NCBI RefSeq assembly: GCF_036860675.1
Contig: NZ_JAYKGK010000003.1
Span: forward strand, 124,001-188,000
DNA length: 64,000 nt
Reading direction: 5' to 3'
Source: Rosettibacter primus
Lineage (GTDB): Bacteria > Bacteroidota > Ignavibacteria > Ignavibacteriales > Melioribacteraceae
Positions 7,732 to 16,725 of the stretch are shown piece after piece. The position numbers and the translations under genes are program-made. Position 1 is the stretch's first letter. Every line of letters starts with the position of its first letter. A model generated the notes under the pieces. That model was given only the letters and a program-made list of their open reading frames with translations. It was not told the origin of the DNA and made no database searches.

Positions 7732-7919
7732 TTTGCGGCACAAATATAGAAATAATAAACCTATGATAAAAGCATGCGACAAATTTAAATAAAAGCTACT
7801 TTAATCAATTTTTATTTTAGTCTAATAGAGTTTCAATAGTTTGTTATTACATTTTTAGTAACCAATTTAAAGTGATAATCGTTTTTTATAATTTTTGATT
7901 CAATTTTGATGAGAACTCA

Positions 7920-9416
7920 ATGAATAAAATCACTGCTGTAATTTCATCAACTAACGAAACTACAAAAAATCTTATAACTGAATTGCAAAATTCAGATTTA
8001 ATCGACGAGATTTTTTTACTTGGCAAAGATGTGTCTAATAATTCTTTCCCGAATGTTCAAATAATAAATGAGAACAATGTATACCAAACCTCAACTTTAA
8101 AATTATTAAGTGATAAGATAAAATCTGAATACATTCTTTTTTTATTTAATGAGCAAAATATTTTTTTTGAAAGACTCACAGTTGAAAAATTTCTTGCTGC
8201 AGCAATTAAAAAAAATTCTAAAATTATTTATTCAGATTATTATGAAATTATAAACAATAAAAAATTAGAGCATCCATTAATTGATTATCAAATTGGTAGC
8301 ATTCGTGATGATTTTGATTTTGGATACATTTTAATGATAAATACTCCATCTTTCAAAAGAGCTGTTCAATTGGCAAAAGAATACTATAACTATGCAGGTT
8401 TTTATGACTTACGATTAAAAATTACAGAAGAAGAAAAAATTAATTCTCAAGATTACTCTGTTAAAAATATTCATCACATAAAAGAATTTTTATACTCAAT
8501 TGAAAAATATTCTGCTCAATTGAATTATGAAAAACAATTTACTTATGTTGACCCCAAAAATCGTTCTGTTCAAATTGAGATGGAAAATGCAGCTACGGAA
8601 CATCTTAAATCAATTGGAGCATTCATAAAACCACCTTTCAAAGAGATTGCACTGAATTTAGAAAAATTCGATTATGAAGCTTCAGTAATTATTCCAGTAA
8701 AAAACAGAGCTAAAACTATTTCAACGGCTGTTGAATCTGCACTAAATCAAAAAACCAATTTTAAATTCAATATAATTGTTGTGGATAATTTCTCAACTGA
8801 TGGAACAACAGAAATACTGAAAGAACTTTCAGCAAATTATGAAAATCTAATTCATATAATTCCGGAAAGAAAAGATTTGCTTATTGGAGGTTGTTGGAAT
8901 TTAGCTGTTCATCATCCCAGGTGTGGAAAATTTTCCGTTCAACTTGACAGCGATGATTTATATAAAGATGAATCAACTTTACAGAAAATTGTTAACAAAT
9001 TTTATGAAGAAAAATCTGCAATGGTAATTGGTTCATATTTGTTAACTGACTTCAACCTTAATGAAATTCCACCAGGAATTATAGACCACAGAGAATGGAC
9101 AAATGAAAATGGTCCCAACAATGCATTAAGAATAAACGGACTTGGTGCACCAAGAGCTTTTTTTACACCTGTTTTAAGAAATATTGAAATTCCAAATGTA
9201 AGCTACGGCGAAGATTATTATCTTGGTATCACAATATCTCGTGATTATAAAATCTCAAGAATTTATGAACCAATTTATATTTGCAGAAGATGGGAAGGGA
9301 ATACTGATTCTTCTTTAGGTGTTCAAAAAATTAACGAAAACAATTTTTATAAAGATTTATTACGTTCGAAAGAAATTCTTATTAGGATAAATCAAAACAG
9401 AAGCAATGATAATTGA
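7920..9416 (+). CDS. Two-domain family 2 glycosyltransferase
   Basis: 498 residues. The C-terminal half (about 250-440) is a clear GT-A family 2 domain: ASVIIPVKNRAKTISTAVESAL, NIIVVDNFSTDGTTEIL, and the metal-binding VQLDSDDLY. The N-terminal half starts like a second GT-A fold (ITAVISSTNETTKNLITEL, IDEIFLLGKD), but where a DxD motif would be expected it reads LFLFNEQNIFF, so it is probably non-catalytic. The downstream HIT-type gene overlaps by 11 bases, indicating translational coupling. The donor and acceptor cannot be inferred. No signal peptide or membrane helix is evident, so a cytosolic enzyme is likely. Confidence 0.85.
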   Translation: MNKITAVISSTNETTKNLITELQNSDLIDEIFLLGKDVSNNSFPNVQIINENNVYQTSTLKLLSDKIKSEYILFLFNEQNIFFERLTVEKFLAAAIKKNSKIIYSDYYEIINNKKLEHPLIDYQIGSIRDDFDFGYILMINTPSFKRAVQLAKEYYNYAGFYDLRLKITEEEKINSQDYSVKNIHHIKEFLYSIEKYSAQLNYEKQFTYVDPKNRSVQIEMENAATEHLKSIGAFIKPPFKEIALNLEKFDYEASVIIPVKNRAKTISTAVESALNQKTNFKFNIIVVDNFSTDGTTEILKELSANYENLIHIIPERKDLLIGGCWNLAVHHPRCGKFSVQLDSDDLYKDESTLQKIVNKFYEEKSAMVIGSYLLTDFNLNEIPPGIIDHREWTNENGPNNALRINGLGAPRAFFTPVLRNIEIPNVSYGEDYYLGITISRDYKISRIYEPIYICRRWEGNTDSSLGVQKINENNFYKDLLRSKEILIRINQNRSNDN

Positions 9417-10416
9417 AGAAAAAATTCCAAAGAATCAATCAAAGGAATTCTGGTCAACAAGAATTTTACAATTGTTCGAAGAACAAAAATTAAACTGGGA
9501 ATTGCTTAAAAATAATTATGATAATCTAAAAAATATAAAAGTAAGAGAATTTGAATTTGATGATTCAATTACATCAATAAAATTCAAAGTCATAGTCCAA
9601 TATAATCCAGTAAGAATAAAATCAACAGCAGCTGATGTCAGTTCAGAGGCAATTCTAAAGAGAAAATGTTTTTTGTGTATAGAGAATTTGCCAGAAGAAC
9701 AAAATGGTATTGTTTACAACAAACACTTTGTCATTCTGCTTAATCCTTATCCAATTTTCAACAAACATTTAACAATTACAAAGAAAAAGCATACACCTCA
9801 AACAATTATAAGCCACTTTCATGATTTGCTTGATTTAACAGAAGATTTGAGTCATGATTTTACTATTATTTATAATGGACCAAAGTGTGGTGCATCAGCT
9901 CCTGACCATATGCATTTTCAAGCTATCGAAAAAAACATAATCCCGTTGGAAAAAGATAACGAATTAATTAAAAGAAATTCTATCTGCCTTGAAAATGAAA
10001 AGATAAAAATATTTTTCTTCGAAAATTACTTAAGAAAATTTATTTCGTTCGAATCTAAGAATAAAGGTGAACTGCTTTATGCATTTAAAGTGTTTTTTAA
10101 TGCAATTAAAAAAATTTCCGTACCAAAAGAAGAACCCATGATTAATTTAATTTCTTCTTATCAAGATGAAAAGTGGAGATTATTTATCTTTCCAAGATTA
10201 AATCACAGACCCAAACAATATTTTCTTGAAGGAAGCAAAAAATTATTAATAAGCCCAGCAGCAGTTGACCTTGGAGGCATTTTAATTACAGTAAGAGAAG
10301 AAGATTTCAATAAAATTAATAAAGAAGATATAATTGATATTTACAAGCAGGTTACTTTTACAAAAGAATATTTTGAATATTTAAAGAAAAAATTAAGTGA
10401 TGTTTATAAAAGTTAA
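9406..10416 (+). CDS. HIT-superfamily DUF4922-like protein (phosphorylase / nucleotidyltransferase-like)
   Basis: 336 residues. A CFLC pair (about residue 85) and the GASAPDHMHFQ motif resemble the zinc site and the H-x-H-x-Q active site of HIT-fold enzymes such as ATP adenylyltransferase, GalT and GDP-hexose phosphorylases. The segment FVILLNPYPIFNKHLTI is also typical of that fold. The C-terminal third resembles DUF4922. By family, a reaction splitting or forming a nucleotide-sugar or dinucleotide bond is plausible; the exact substrate is unknown. It overlaps the glycosyltransferase gene and is followed after 12 bases by purU. The link with a glycosyltransferase suggests nucleotide-sugar supply or recycling, as inference. 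Confidence 0.7.
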   Translation: MIIEEKIPKNQSKEFWSTRILQLFEEQKLNWELLKNNYDNLKNIKVREFEFDDSITSIKFKVIVQYNPVRIKSTAADVSSEAILKRKCFLCIENLPEEQNGIVYNKHFVILLNPYPIFNKHLTITKKKHTPQTIISHFHDLLDLTEDLSHDFTIIYNGPKCGASAPDHMHFQAIEKNIIPLEKDNELIKRNSICLENEKIKIFFFENYLRKFISFESKNKGELLYAFKVFFNAIKKISVPKEEPMINLISSYQDEKWRLFIFPRLNHRPKQYFLEGSKKLLISPAAVDLGGILITVREEDFNKINKEDIIDIYKQVTFTKEYFEYLKKKLSDVYKS

Positions 10417-10428
10417 TATACTTATAAA

Positions 10429-11298
10429 ATGGAGAACAAATTGGAAAAGAATACAGCAACATTAATCTTATCATGCAGTGACCAGAAAGGGCTTGTGGCT
10501 CGTATATCACAATTTATTTTTCAAAGAGGTGGAAATATTGTTGACCTCGATGAACATGTTGACCCTGAGGAAAAAATGTTTTTTATTAGAGTAGAATGGG
10601 ATTTAAGTGAACTAAATATTTCAAGTGAACAATTTGAAAAAGAATTTCATATTCTTGCTGATGAAATAAATGCAAAATGGGAAATAAAATACAGCTATAA
10701 CAAACATAGAGTTGCTATCTTCGTTTCTAAGTATGACCATTGTCTGCAAGAAATTTTATGGCGTTACAAGAATAAAGAACTTGATGCGGAAATAATTTTA
10801 ATTATTTCTAACCACACAGTGCTTGAAGATATAGCAAAGAGTTATGGTATTCCGTTTTATTATTTTCCGATTACAAAAGAGAACAAAGCAGAACAGGAAT
10901 TAAAAGAAATAGAATTACTTGAAGAAAATAAAATTGACACTATTGTTCTTGCAAGATACATGCAAATATTGTCTCCAATTTTTATAGAAAAGTATCCAAA
11001 TAACATTATAAATATACACCATTCTTTTTTACCGGCTTTTGTTGGAGCTAATCCATACAAAAAAGCATACGAAAGAGGAGTTAAATTAATTGGAGCTACA
11101 AGTCATTATGTAACAGAAGAACTCGACGAAGGCCCTATTATTGAACAAGATGTTATACGAATTACCCATAAAGATTCTCTCAATGATTTAATTCGAAAAG
11201 GTAAAGACCTGGAAAGATTGGTCCTTGCACGAGCTCTGAATTTACATGTTAGCAATAGAGTACTTAAATACGGAAAAAAGACAATCATATTTCAATGA
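10429..11298 (+). CDS. purU: Formyltetrahydrofolate deformylase
   Basis: 289 residues in the usual PurU order: an N-terminal ACT domain (LILSCSDQKGLVARISQFIFQRGGNIVDLDEHVD) and a C-terminal formyltransferase-like catalytic domain with NIINIHHSFLPAF, GATSHYVTEELDEGPIIEQD. The Asn-His-Asp catalytic triad of the family is visible (N in NIHH, H, and D in LDEGPI). The reaction is 10-formyltetrahydrofolate plus water to formate plus tetrahydrofolate, balancing one-carbon pools and feeding formate to purine synthesis. It follows the glycosyltransferase and HIT genes on the same strand; no metabolic link among the three is obvious. Confidence 0.95.
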   Translation: MENKLEKNTATLILSCSDQKGLVARISQFIFQRGGNIVDLDEHVDPEEKMFFIRVEWDLSELNISSEQFEKEFHILADEINAKWEIKYSYNKHRVAIFVSKYDHCLQEILWRYKNKELDAEIILIISNHTVLEDIAKSYGIPFYYFPITKENKAEQELKEIELLEENKIDTIVLARYMQILSPIFIEKYPNNIINIHHSFLPAFVGANPYKKAYERGVKLIGATSHYVTEELDEGPIIEQDVIRITHKDSLNDLIRKGKDLERLVLARALNLHVSNRVLKYGKKTIIFQ

Positions 11299-11663
11299 GA
11301 ATTTTGCAATCAATATCATTTTATTTTTGATCGCTTTTTGTAATACTATTTCCCCTGCTTTTATTCTAATAAATGTGTAGTAATTTTAATTATTAATGAT
11401 TCTAAAACGCGTACTGATACTTTAATATTTTTCTTAATGGTCTATATGGTTTTTGTCTGCACTTTTAATAAATCAAATATTGAACCCTGTAAAATGTCAA
11501 ATTATTATTTAAATAGAATACTGCATAAAATTTATAAGTTATCAAAATTATTAGAGATAATTATTTATATTGCTTCATAATATTTTTCCTTTTAGTATTA
11601 TAATTAAAAGCATTTTATTAAAGAAGCTTTAATTGAATTACAATCAATAAGTAATTTTTAGAA
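11299..11663. other. Intergenic, 365 bases, no gene seen
   Basis: A+T-rich gap between purU and sufE, both on the plus strand. I found no convincing hairpin with a T run, no tRNA-like fold and no frame with a ribosome site. It probably holds the sufE promoter, but no confident -35/-10 or Bacteroidota-type element could be placed. Confidence 0.5.
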
Positions 11664-12107
11664 ATGACTATAAAAGAAAAACAAGAAAAATTGATAAAAG
11701 ATTTTGAACAATTTACCGAATGGGAAGACAGATATAAATATGTGATTGAACTCGGCAGAAGATTAAAGCCCATTGACGAGCAATATAAAACTGATAAATA
11801 CAAGTTAGAAGGTTGCCAATCTCAGGTATGGATAAAAGCAAAATTTGAAGATGGGAAAATATTTTTTGAAGCAGACAGCGATGCTGCAATTGTTAAAGGG
11901 TTGATTGCAATTTTACTAGAGGTTTATTCTGGCCATACCCCCGAAGAAATTTTATCAAATCCACCTGATTTCCTATCAAAAATTGGAATAGATAAACATC
12001 TATCCCCAACACGCAAAAATGGGTTGGCTGCAATGATGAAGCAAATTCAAATGTATGCACTTGCTTTCAAAACTCTTGCAGCTAAGAATATCAATATAAA
12101 TAATTAA
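11664..12107 (+). CDS. sufE: SufE-family cysteine desulfuration protein
   Basis: 147 residues, the normal SufE length. Motifs are RYKYVIELGRRL, the sulfur-accepting Cys51 in KLEGCQSQVW, DSDAAIVKGLIAILLEVYSG and LSPTRKNGLAAMMKQI. SufE takes sulfane sulfur from the SufS cysteine desulfurase and passes it to the SufBCD scaffold for Fe-S cluster assembly in the cytosol. No other suf genes are nearby. The gene end overlaps the convergent cation-transporter gene by 4 bases. Confidence 0.95.
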   Translation: MTIKEKQEKLIKDFEQFTEWEDRYKYVIELGRRLKPIDEQYKTDKYKLEGCQSQVWIKAKFEDGKIFFEADSDAAIVKGLIAILLEVYSGHTPEEILSNPPDFLSKIGIDKHLSPTRKNGLAAMMKQIQMYALAFKTLAAKNININN

Positions 12108-13018
12108 ATATGTTGTTCAATTAAACCAGATTCAGGACATTGATTACATTCAAACTGTAGTGTTATGTGATTTATTCCAAATTTTGATTGAAGAGACTTT
12201 TCAATATTTTTTCTTAATACATCACACTGGCTTATTGTCATATCATTAACATTAACATGAGCTTCAAGATGCACATCATTTTCTCCCACCATCCACATAT
12301 GAATATGATGAATATTCTGAACTTCACTAAACTTTTCTACTTCTATTTGAATTTCTTCAATTGAAATATTCAATGGAGCTCCCTCCATTAATACATGAAT
12401 TGCTTCCTGCAGTATGAAATAACTTTCACGAATTATATATAATCCAATTAAAACAGTTAATGCAGAATCTAACCAGTAAATATTCCAAAAATAAATTGCA
12501 ATTCCACCTAAAATAACAGCCACAGAAGAAATAGTATCGCTGATAAGATGCATGTAGGCAGAACGAATATTTAAACTTTTTTTTGAATCTCGTCTTAAAA
12601 GAACAGCTGCTATCAAGTTAGCAATTAAACCAATCAATGCAACAATACTCATTACTTTTGCATCAATAATTTCAGGATTCAAAAATCTTTCTATAGCTTC
12701 ATAAAAAAGATATACACATATCACTATTAATGCTGATGAATTTATAACTGCTGCTAAAATTTCTGCTCTTTTTAATCCGAAAGTATGTTTGAGTGAATTA
12801 CTTTTAAGTTTTAGTTTAAGAGCAATATAACTGATTACAATTGAAATGCTATCAGAAAAATTGTGAAGTGCATCGGATATGAGTGATAAACTGCCGGAAA
12901 TTATTCCACCTATAATTTCTGCAATTGTTATTACAAGATTTAAAAAAATTGTAAATATTAATCTCCCTTTTGTAGAAGAAAATATTTCTCCGTTAGTATG
13001 TGAATGATTATGTGCCAA
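12104..13018 (-). CDS. Cation diffusion facilitator (CzcD/ZitB-type) metal exporter
   Basis: 304 residues. The start is TTG at 13018, with an in-frame stop four codons upstream and no earlier ATG. A His-rich N-terminus (HNHSHTNG) precedes six membrane helices. The second helix has SDALHNFSDSISI and the fifth MHLISDTISS, the HxxxD/DxxxD metal sites of CDF proteins. The cytoplasmic C-terminal domain has EVQNIHHIHMWMVGENDVHLEAHV and ends with Cys-x-x-Cys (CNQCPESG). The family exports Zn, Co or Cd in exchange for protons. It is divergent from the dGTPase-like gene across 46 bases, which must hold both promoters. Confidence 0.95.
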   Translation of the reverse strand: MAHNHSHTNGEIFSSTKGRLIFTIFLNLVITIAEIIGGIISGSLSLISDALHNFSDSISIVISYIALKLKLKSNSLKHTFGLKRAEILAAVINSSALIVICVYLFYEAIERFLNPEIIDAKVMSIVALIGLIANLIAAVLLRRDSKKSLNIRSAYMHLISDTISSVAVILGGIAIYFWNIYWLDSALTVLIGLYIIRESYFILQEAIHVLMEGAPLNISIEEIQIEVEKFSEVQNIHHIHMWMVGENDVHLEAHVNVNDMTISQCDVLRKNIEKSLQSKFGINHITLQFECNQCPESGLIEQHI

Positions 13019-13064
13019 TTTTATTTTTTCTTAATTTGTCATTACAAAATTTAGAATAGTGAAA

Positions 13065-14333
13065 ATGAAAAACAAATTTTATACTGACTACGATATAGAA
13101 CGCATAAAAAAGAGTGAACGTTCCAATGATTACCGCACACCTTTTCAAATTGATAGAGATAGAATAATTCATTCATCGGAATTTAGAAGACTGCAAGGAA
13201 AGACTCAGGTTTTTCTGCCAGGCGAGTATGATTTTTATAGAACTCGTTTGACTCACTCAATTGAAGTTGCTCAAATTGGTAGGTCTATATGCAACTTTTT
13301 ATTGTCTTCTCAAAAAGAATTTTTAAATGAGGAATATTATATCGACCCTGATTTAGTTGAAGCAATTTGTCTGGCTCACGATTTAGGTCATCCTCCATTC
13401 GGTCATGCTGGCGAACGGGTATTAAATCAATTAATGATGAAGTACGGCGGATTTGAAGGCAATGCACAAACTTTAAGACTTGTTACAGAAATTTTCTATC
13501 GTGAAAATGAACAATATCGCGGAATGAATCCAACAAGAGCTTTTATTGATGGAATACTTAAATACAAAGCTTTATTTTCTATGTTCAAAAATCCTGAAAA
13601 TCATTTTATTTATGATGAACAAAAAAAGTATATTGAATTTGTATTCAACGGAAATAAAATACCTAAAGATTTATCCAAGCCTGATAAGCTTAATAATTTT
13701 CAAAGCATTGAATGTCAGATAATGGACTGGGCAGATGATACTGCTTATGCAATTAATGATATTGTGGACAGTATTTCAGGAGGATTTATTACTATTGAAA
13801 AATTATCAAAATGGCAATCGACAAATAATACCAACGACCACCAAAATTCAATAATTGAAGAAATGATAAAATGGATAAAAGATGGAAATTACAAAAGAAA
13901 TTTTGGTGCACAAATTGGTGAATTTGTTCGTTCATGCAAATTAAAAGAAAGAAAAACTTTTATGGATTCACTTACAAATCGTTACAAGTATATTCTAAAA
14001 ATTCCCGAAGAAATTGTTCAAAAAGCAAAATTATACAAACAAATTTCTGTCGATTTAGTTTTTCGTTCTTCTTCTCTTCATCAAATTGAATTTAAAGGCA
14101 ATAATATGATTGAAAAGATATTTAAGCTTCTCGAAGAAAATTATATCAATAATGTTAATCCGATAAAATTATTGCCAGATTTTAATGATAAATTAATTCG
14201 TCAGCAAAAAAGTAAAAATGTTCGCGCACGACTTGTATGCGACTATATTTCCGGAGCTACAGATTCTTATGCAATGAGAATTTACAGAAGATTATTTGAC
14301 CCGGATTACAGTTCTCTTGCTGATTTAGCTTAG
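13065..14333 (+). CDS. dgt: Deoxyguanosinetriphosphate triphosphohydrolase-like protein
   Basis: 422 residues from ATG 13065; a GTG at 13059 adds two. The N-terminal part has RDRIIHSSEFRRLQGKTQVF and YRTRLTHSIEVAQIGRSI, then the HD metal motif AHDLGHPPFGHAGE, and DWADDTAYAINDI, the H...HD...D set of dGTPase-type HD hydrolases. The known reaction is dGTP (or other dNTP) to deoxynucleoside plus triphosphate. Length and order match the dGTPase-like subfamily. The gene stands alone on the plus strand between oppositely oriented neighbours. Substrate specificity is not readable. Confidence 0.93.
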   Translation: MKNKFYTDYDIERIKKSERSNDYRTPFQIDRDRIIHSSEFRRLQGKTQVFLPGEYDFYRTRLTHSIEVAQIGRSICNFLLSSQKEFLNEEYYIDPDLVEAICLAHDLGHPPFGHAGERVLNQLMMKYGGFEGNAQTLRLVTEIFYRENEQYRGMNPTRAFIDGILKYKALFSMFKNPENHFIYDEQKKYIEFVFNGNKIPKDLSKPDKLNNFQSIECQIMDWADDTAYAINDIVDSISGGFITIEKLSKWQSTNNTNDHQNSIIEEMIKWIKDGNYKRNFGAQIGEFVRSCKLKERKTFMDSLTNRYKYILKIPEEIVQKAKLYKQISVDLVFRSSSLHQIEFKGNNMIEKIFKLLEENYINNVNPIKLLPDFNDKLIRQQKSKNVRARLVCDYISGATDSYAMRIYRRLFDPDYSSLADLA

Positions 14334-14479
14334 TATGAACTACAATTGCACCATAAATGAGTTTATCCTCTCAGTATTCAATAAAGCTCATAATGATTGA
14401 AATTATTATATCGTTTTCGAACAATGTTGACTTAAGTAGATGCATGAGGGATATTTTTTTAATATAAATTCACAGAAAA

Positions 14480-15697
14480 CTATAAAGTAGACAAAACATT
14501 TTCTAAACTTTCTGTTCCTTCAAAAAAAGACAGCAACTTATTCAACACTTCATCTACAATAGCATCAGGACAAGAAGCACCGCTTGTAATCGCAATTTTT
14601 ACTTTTTCTTTTTGTGGAATAAAATTATCTGTTACAATTTCTTTTTTGAGATGAATATCGTAATGATAAATTCTATTGTGGGATAATATTTTTGATGCAT
14701 CAGAAATGAAATATGTCTTAAACTTTTGTTCAAGCAGTTCTGCAAGATGAGATGTGTTTGAACTATTGTATCCACCAACAACAATTGCAAAATCAGCTTC
14801 TTCTTTTGTCAATGCAATTGTAGCAGTTTGATTGTCATTTGTTGCATAACATAAAGTATCCCTTGTATCAGCAAAATGTTCTTTTATATTTTCTTCTCCA
14901 TATTTTTTTATCATTGTTGCTTTTAATAAATCGGCTATAGCTTGAGTTTCACCCGCAAGCATTGTAGTTTGATTTACAACTCCAATCCGAATTAAATCTT
15001 TCTCTACATTAAAATTAGCAGAATATTTCCCTTCGAAGAAAGAATAAAATTCTTGTTCGGGTATAGACCCTAAAATTACATCTGATAAAAATTTTGCTTC
15101 TTCGATATCTCTAATTATTACAGAAGGAGAATTCTGTATTGTATGTGAAAAAGTTGCTCTTGTTTCTTCATGTTTTGCCTTACCATGAATTACAATAGTA
15201 TAATTCTGTTTACCAAGAACCTCAGCACGATTCCATACTTTTTCTACGAAAGGACAGGTTGTATTATAGCTTACTATATCAATACCTTTTTCTTTAAGAA
15301 GATTTTCGATTTCAATTGTAGTTCCAAAAGCAGGGATTATAACAATATCATCAGAATTAATTTCATCCCATTCAATGAAATGGTTCCCATAATTATCCAT
15401 TATGAATTGAATACCACGCTTGCGCAAATCTTCATTAACATGAGGATTATGTATCATCTCACTCAAAAGAAAAATTCTTCTGTGAGGATTTTCTTCCACA
15501 ATTCTATATGCAATTTCAATTGCATTTTCTACACCATAGCAAAATCCAAAATGCCGTGCAATTAAAAATTCTACAGGACCAAAATTTAGATGTGCGGGAG
15601 AAAAATCTTTTTTTAGTCTGTCTACTTTTTTTCTGATTTCTTTTAATCTTGTTATTACAGGACTTCTGTAATATTTAGGAATATCAAACTTTTTCAT
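14480..15697 (-). CDS. ispH: 4-hydroxy-3-methylbut-2-enyl diphosphate reductase (long form)
   Basis: 405 residues, about 90 longer than E. coli IspH and matching the long form known in cyanobacteria and plants. The three cluster cysteines are visible: GFCYGVENAIEIA (Cys53), NTTCPFVEKVW (Cys148) and TSGASCPDAIVDEV near residue 370. HGKAKHEET and NPHVNEDLRKRG are further IspH motifs. The enzyme makes IPP and DMAPP from HMBPP at the end of the MEP isoprenoid pathway, using a [4Fe-4S] centre. It is followed on the same strand by intergenic sequence and preceded by the DUF2911 gene 36 bases upstream, so co-transcription is possible. Confidence 0.95.
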   Translation of the reverse strand: MKKFDIPKYYRSPVITRLKEIRKKVDRLKKDFSPAHLNFGPVEFLIARHFGFCYGVENAIEIAYRIVEENPHRRIFLLSEMIHNPHVNEDLRKRGIQFIMDNYGNHFIEWDEINSDDIVIIPAFGTTIEIENLLKEKGIDIVSYNTTCPFVEKVWNRAEVLGKQNYTIVIHGKAKHEETRATFSHTIQNSPSVIIRDIEEAKFLSDVILGSIPEQEFYSFFEGKYSANFNVEKDLIRIGVVNQTTMLAGETQAIADLLKATMIKKYGEENIKEHFADTRDTLCYATNDNQTATIALTKEEADFAIVVGGYNSSNTSHLAELLEQKFKTYFISDASKILSHNRIYHYDIHLKKEIVTDNFIPQKEKVKIAITSGASCPDAIVDEVLNKLLSFFEGTESLENVLSTL

Positions 15698-15733
15698 ACG
15701 ATATCAAAATATTTTAACTGATTCGACTGCTCA

Positions 15734-16576
15734 TTACAACTTCTCTTTAATTTGTTTTTCTAACAAATCAATTTCATAAATTCGATTTTGATAATCTTCA
15801 TCATTTCTGCCTGCTTCTCTGCATCTTTCTATTGTTTTCAATGCTTCCTGATAATTTTTCTTTTTAAAAAATAGTTTTGCCTTTACGAGATAGCAATTAT
15901 AGTTCTTCGAGATTGTAAGGGCTTTATCAATCCATTGAAATGCTTCGTCCATAAATACTTCATTTTCAGCGGCATAGTTTGCTGCGACTACATAAATTTG
16001 CCACTGATCTTCTTTAACATTACTTAATGCATCCTTTATTTTTTTATAAACTTGTTCCGTAAGATTAACTTCTACTTTAAATGAAATCTGAATGTTTTCC
16101 CAGTTCATAAAAATATAACATGAAGAATCAGTTAATTCCGGGATAGTAAATAAAAGTCTCTCAGTAAATGGTCCTTTTTGTGGTTTCACTTTAAATCGTA
16201 AAATGTCTTCCTCAGGATAATAATTCGAACCCCATGTCAAAGCTTTGTTAATTATTACTGTCCATTCATTTTCATCAGGAATCGTATATAAAGAATAAAT
16301 ACCCGCAGGAATTTTATTTCCTTCAATAATTACATCACTGGTAAATTGAATTCGAGTTGATTCATTGGCGCCTGTTCGCCACACTTTATTATAAGGGACA
16401 AGACTCCCCCAGATTTTTCTTCCTTTAACTCCTGGACGTGAATATTCAATGGTGATTGTTGTGTATCCAATAATTTGTGAAACAGAAGCTTTAGGACTCA
16501 ACCGCGGTAAATCAATCTGGGCAAATAATGTCATTGTAATCAATAAAAAAAATGTAAACAATAAATTTTTCTTCAT
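15734..16576 (-). CDS. Exported DUF2911 protein
   Basis: 280 residues. A signal peptide ends near TLFAQ; GAGGTG lies 5 bases before the ATG. The DUF2911 pattern follows: LSPKASVSQIIGYTTITIEYSRPGVKGRKIWG, LVPYNKVWRTGANESTRIQF, IPAGIYSLYTIPDENEWTVIIN. A C-terminal helical segment (from about 185) looks TPR-like (AFQWIDKALTISKNYNCYLVKAKLFFKKKNYQEALKTI split over two helix pairs). The function of DUF2911 is unknown; these proteins are common and periplasmic in Bacteroidota relatives. Confidence 0.88.
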   Translation of the reverse strand: MKKNLLFTFFLLITMTLFAQIDLPRLSPKASVSQIIGYTTITIEYSRPGVKGRKIWGSLVPYNKVWRTGANESTRIQFTSDVIIEGNKIPAGIYSLYTIPDENEWTVIINKALTWGSNYYPEEDILRFKVKPQKGPFTERLLFTIPELTDSSCYIFMNWENIQISFKVEVNLTEQVYKKIKDALSNVKEDQWQIYVVAANYAAENEVFMDEAFQWIDKALTISKNYNCYLVKAKLFFKKKNYQEALKTIERCREAGRNDEDYQNRIYEIDLLEKQIKEKL

Positions 16577-16725
16577 TTTACACCTCGTAAATTTTCTGCT
16601 ATTTGTTCTTGTTGATAAGAGCTTACAAATAAAACGATTATGAGTAATTATTAGTTCTAAAACTTTTCACTTAAAAATAATAATTAATATCTAATAAAAA
16701 CTCGTTATATTTTTATAAAATATTC

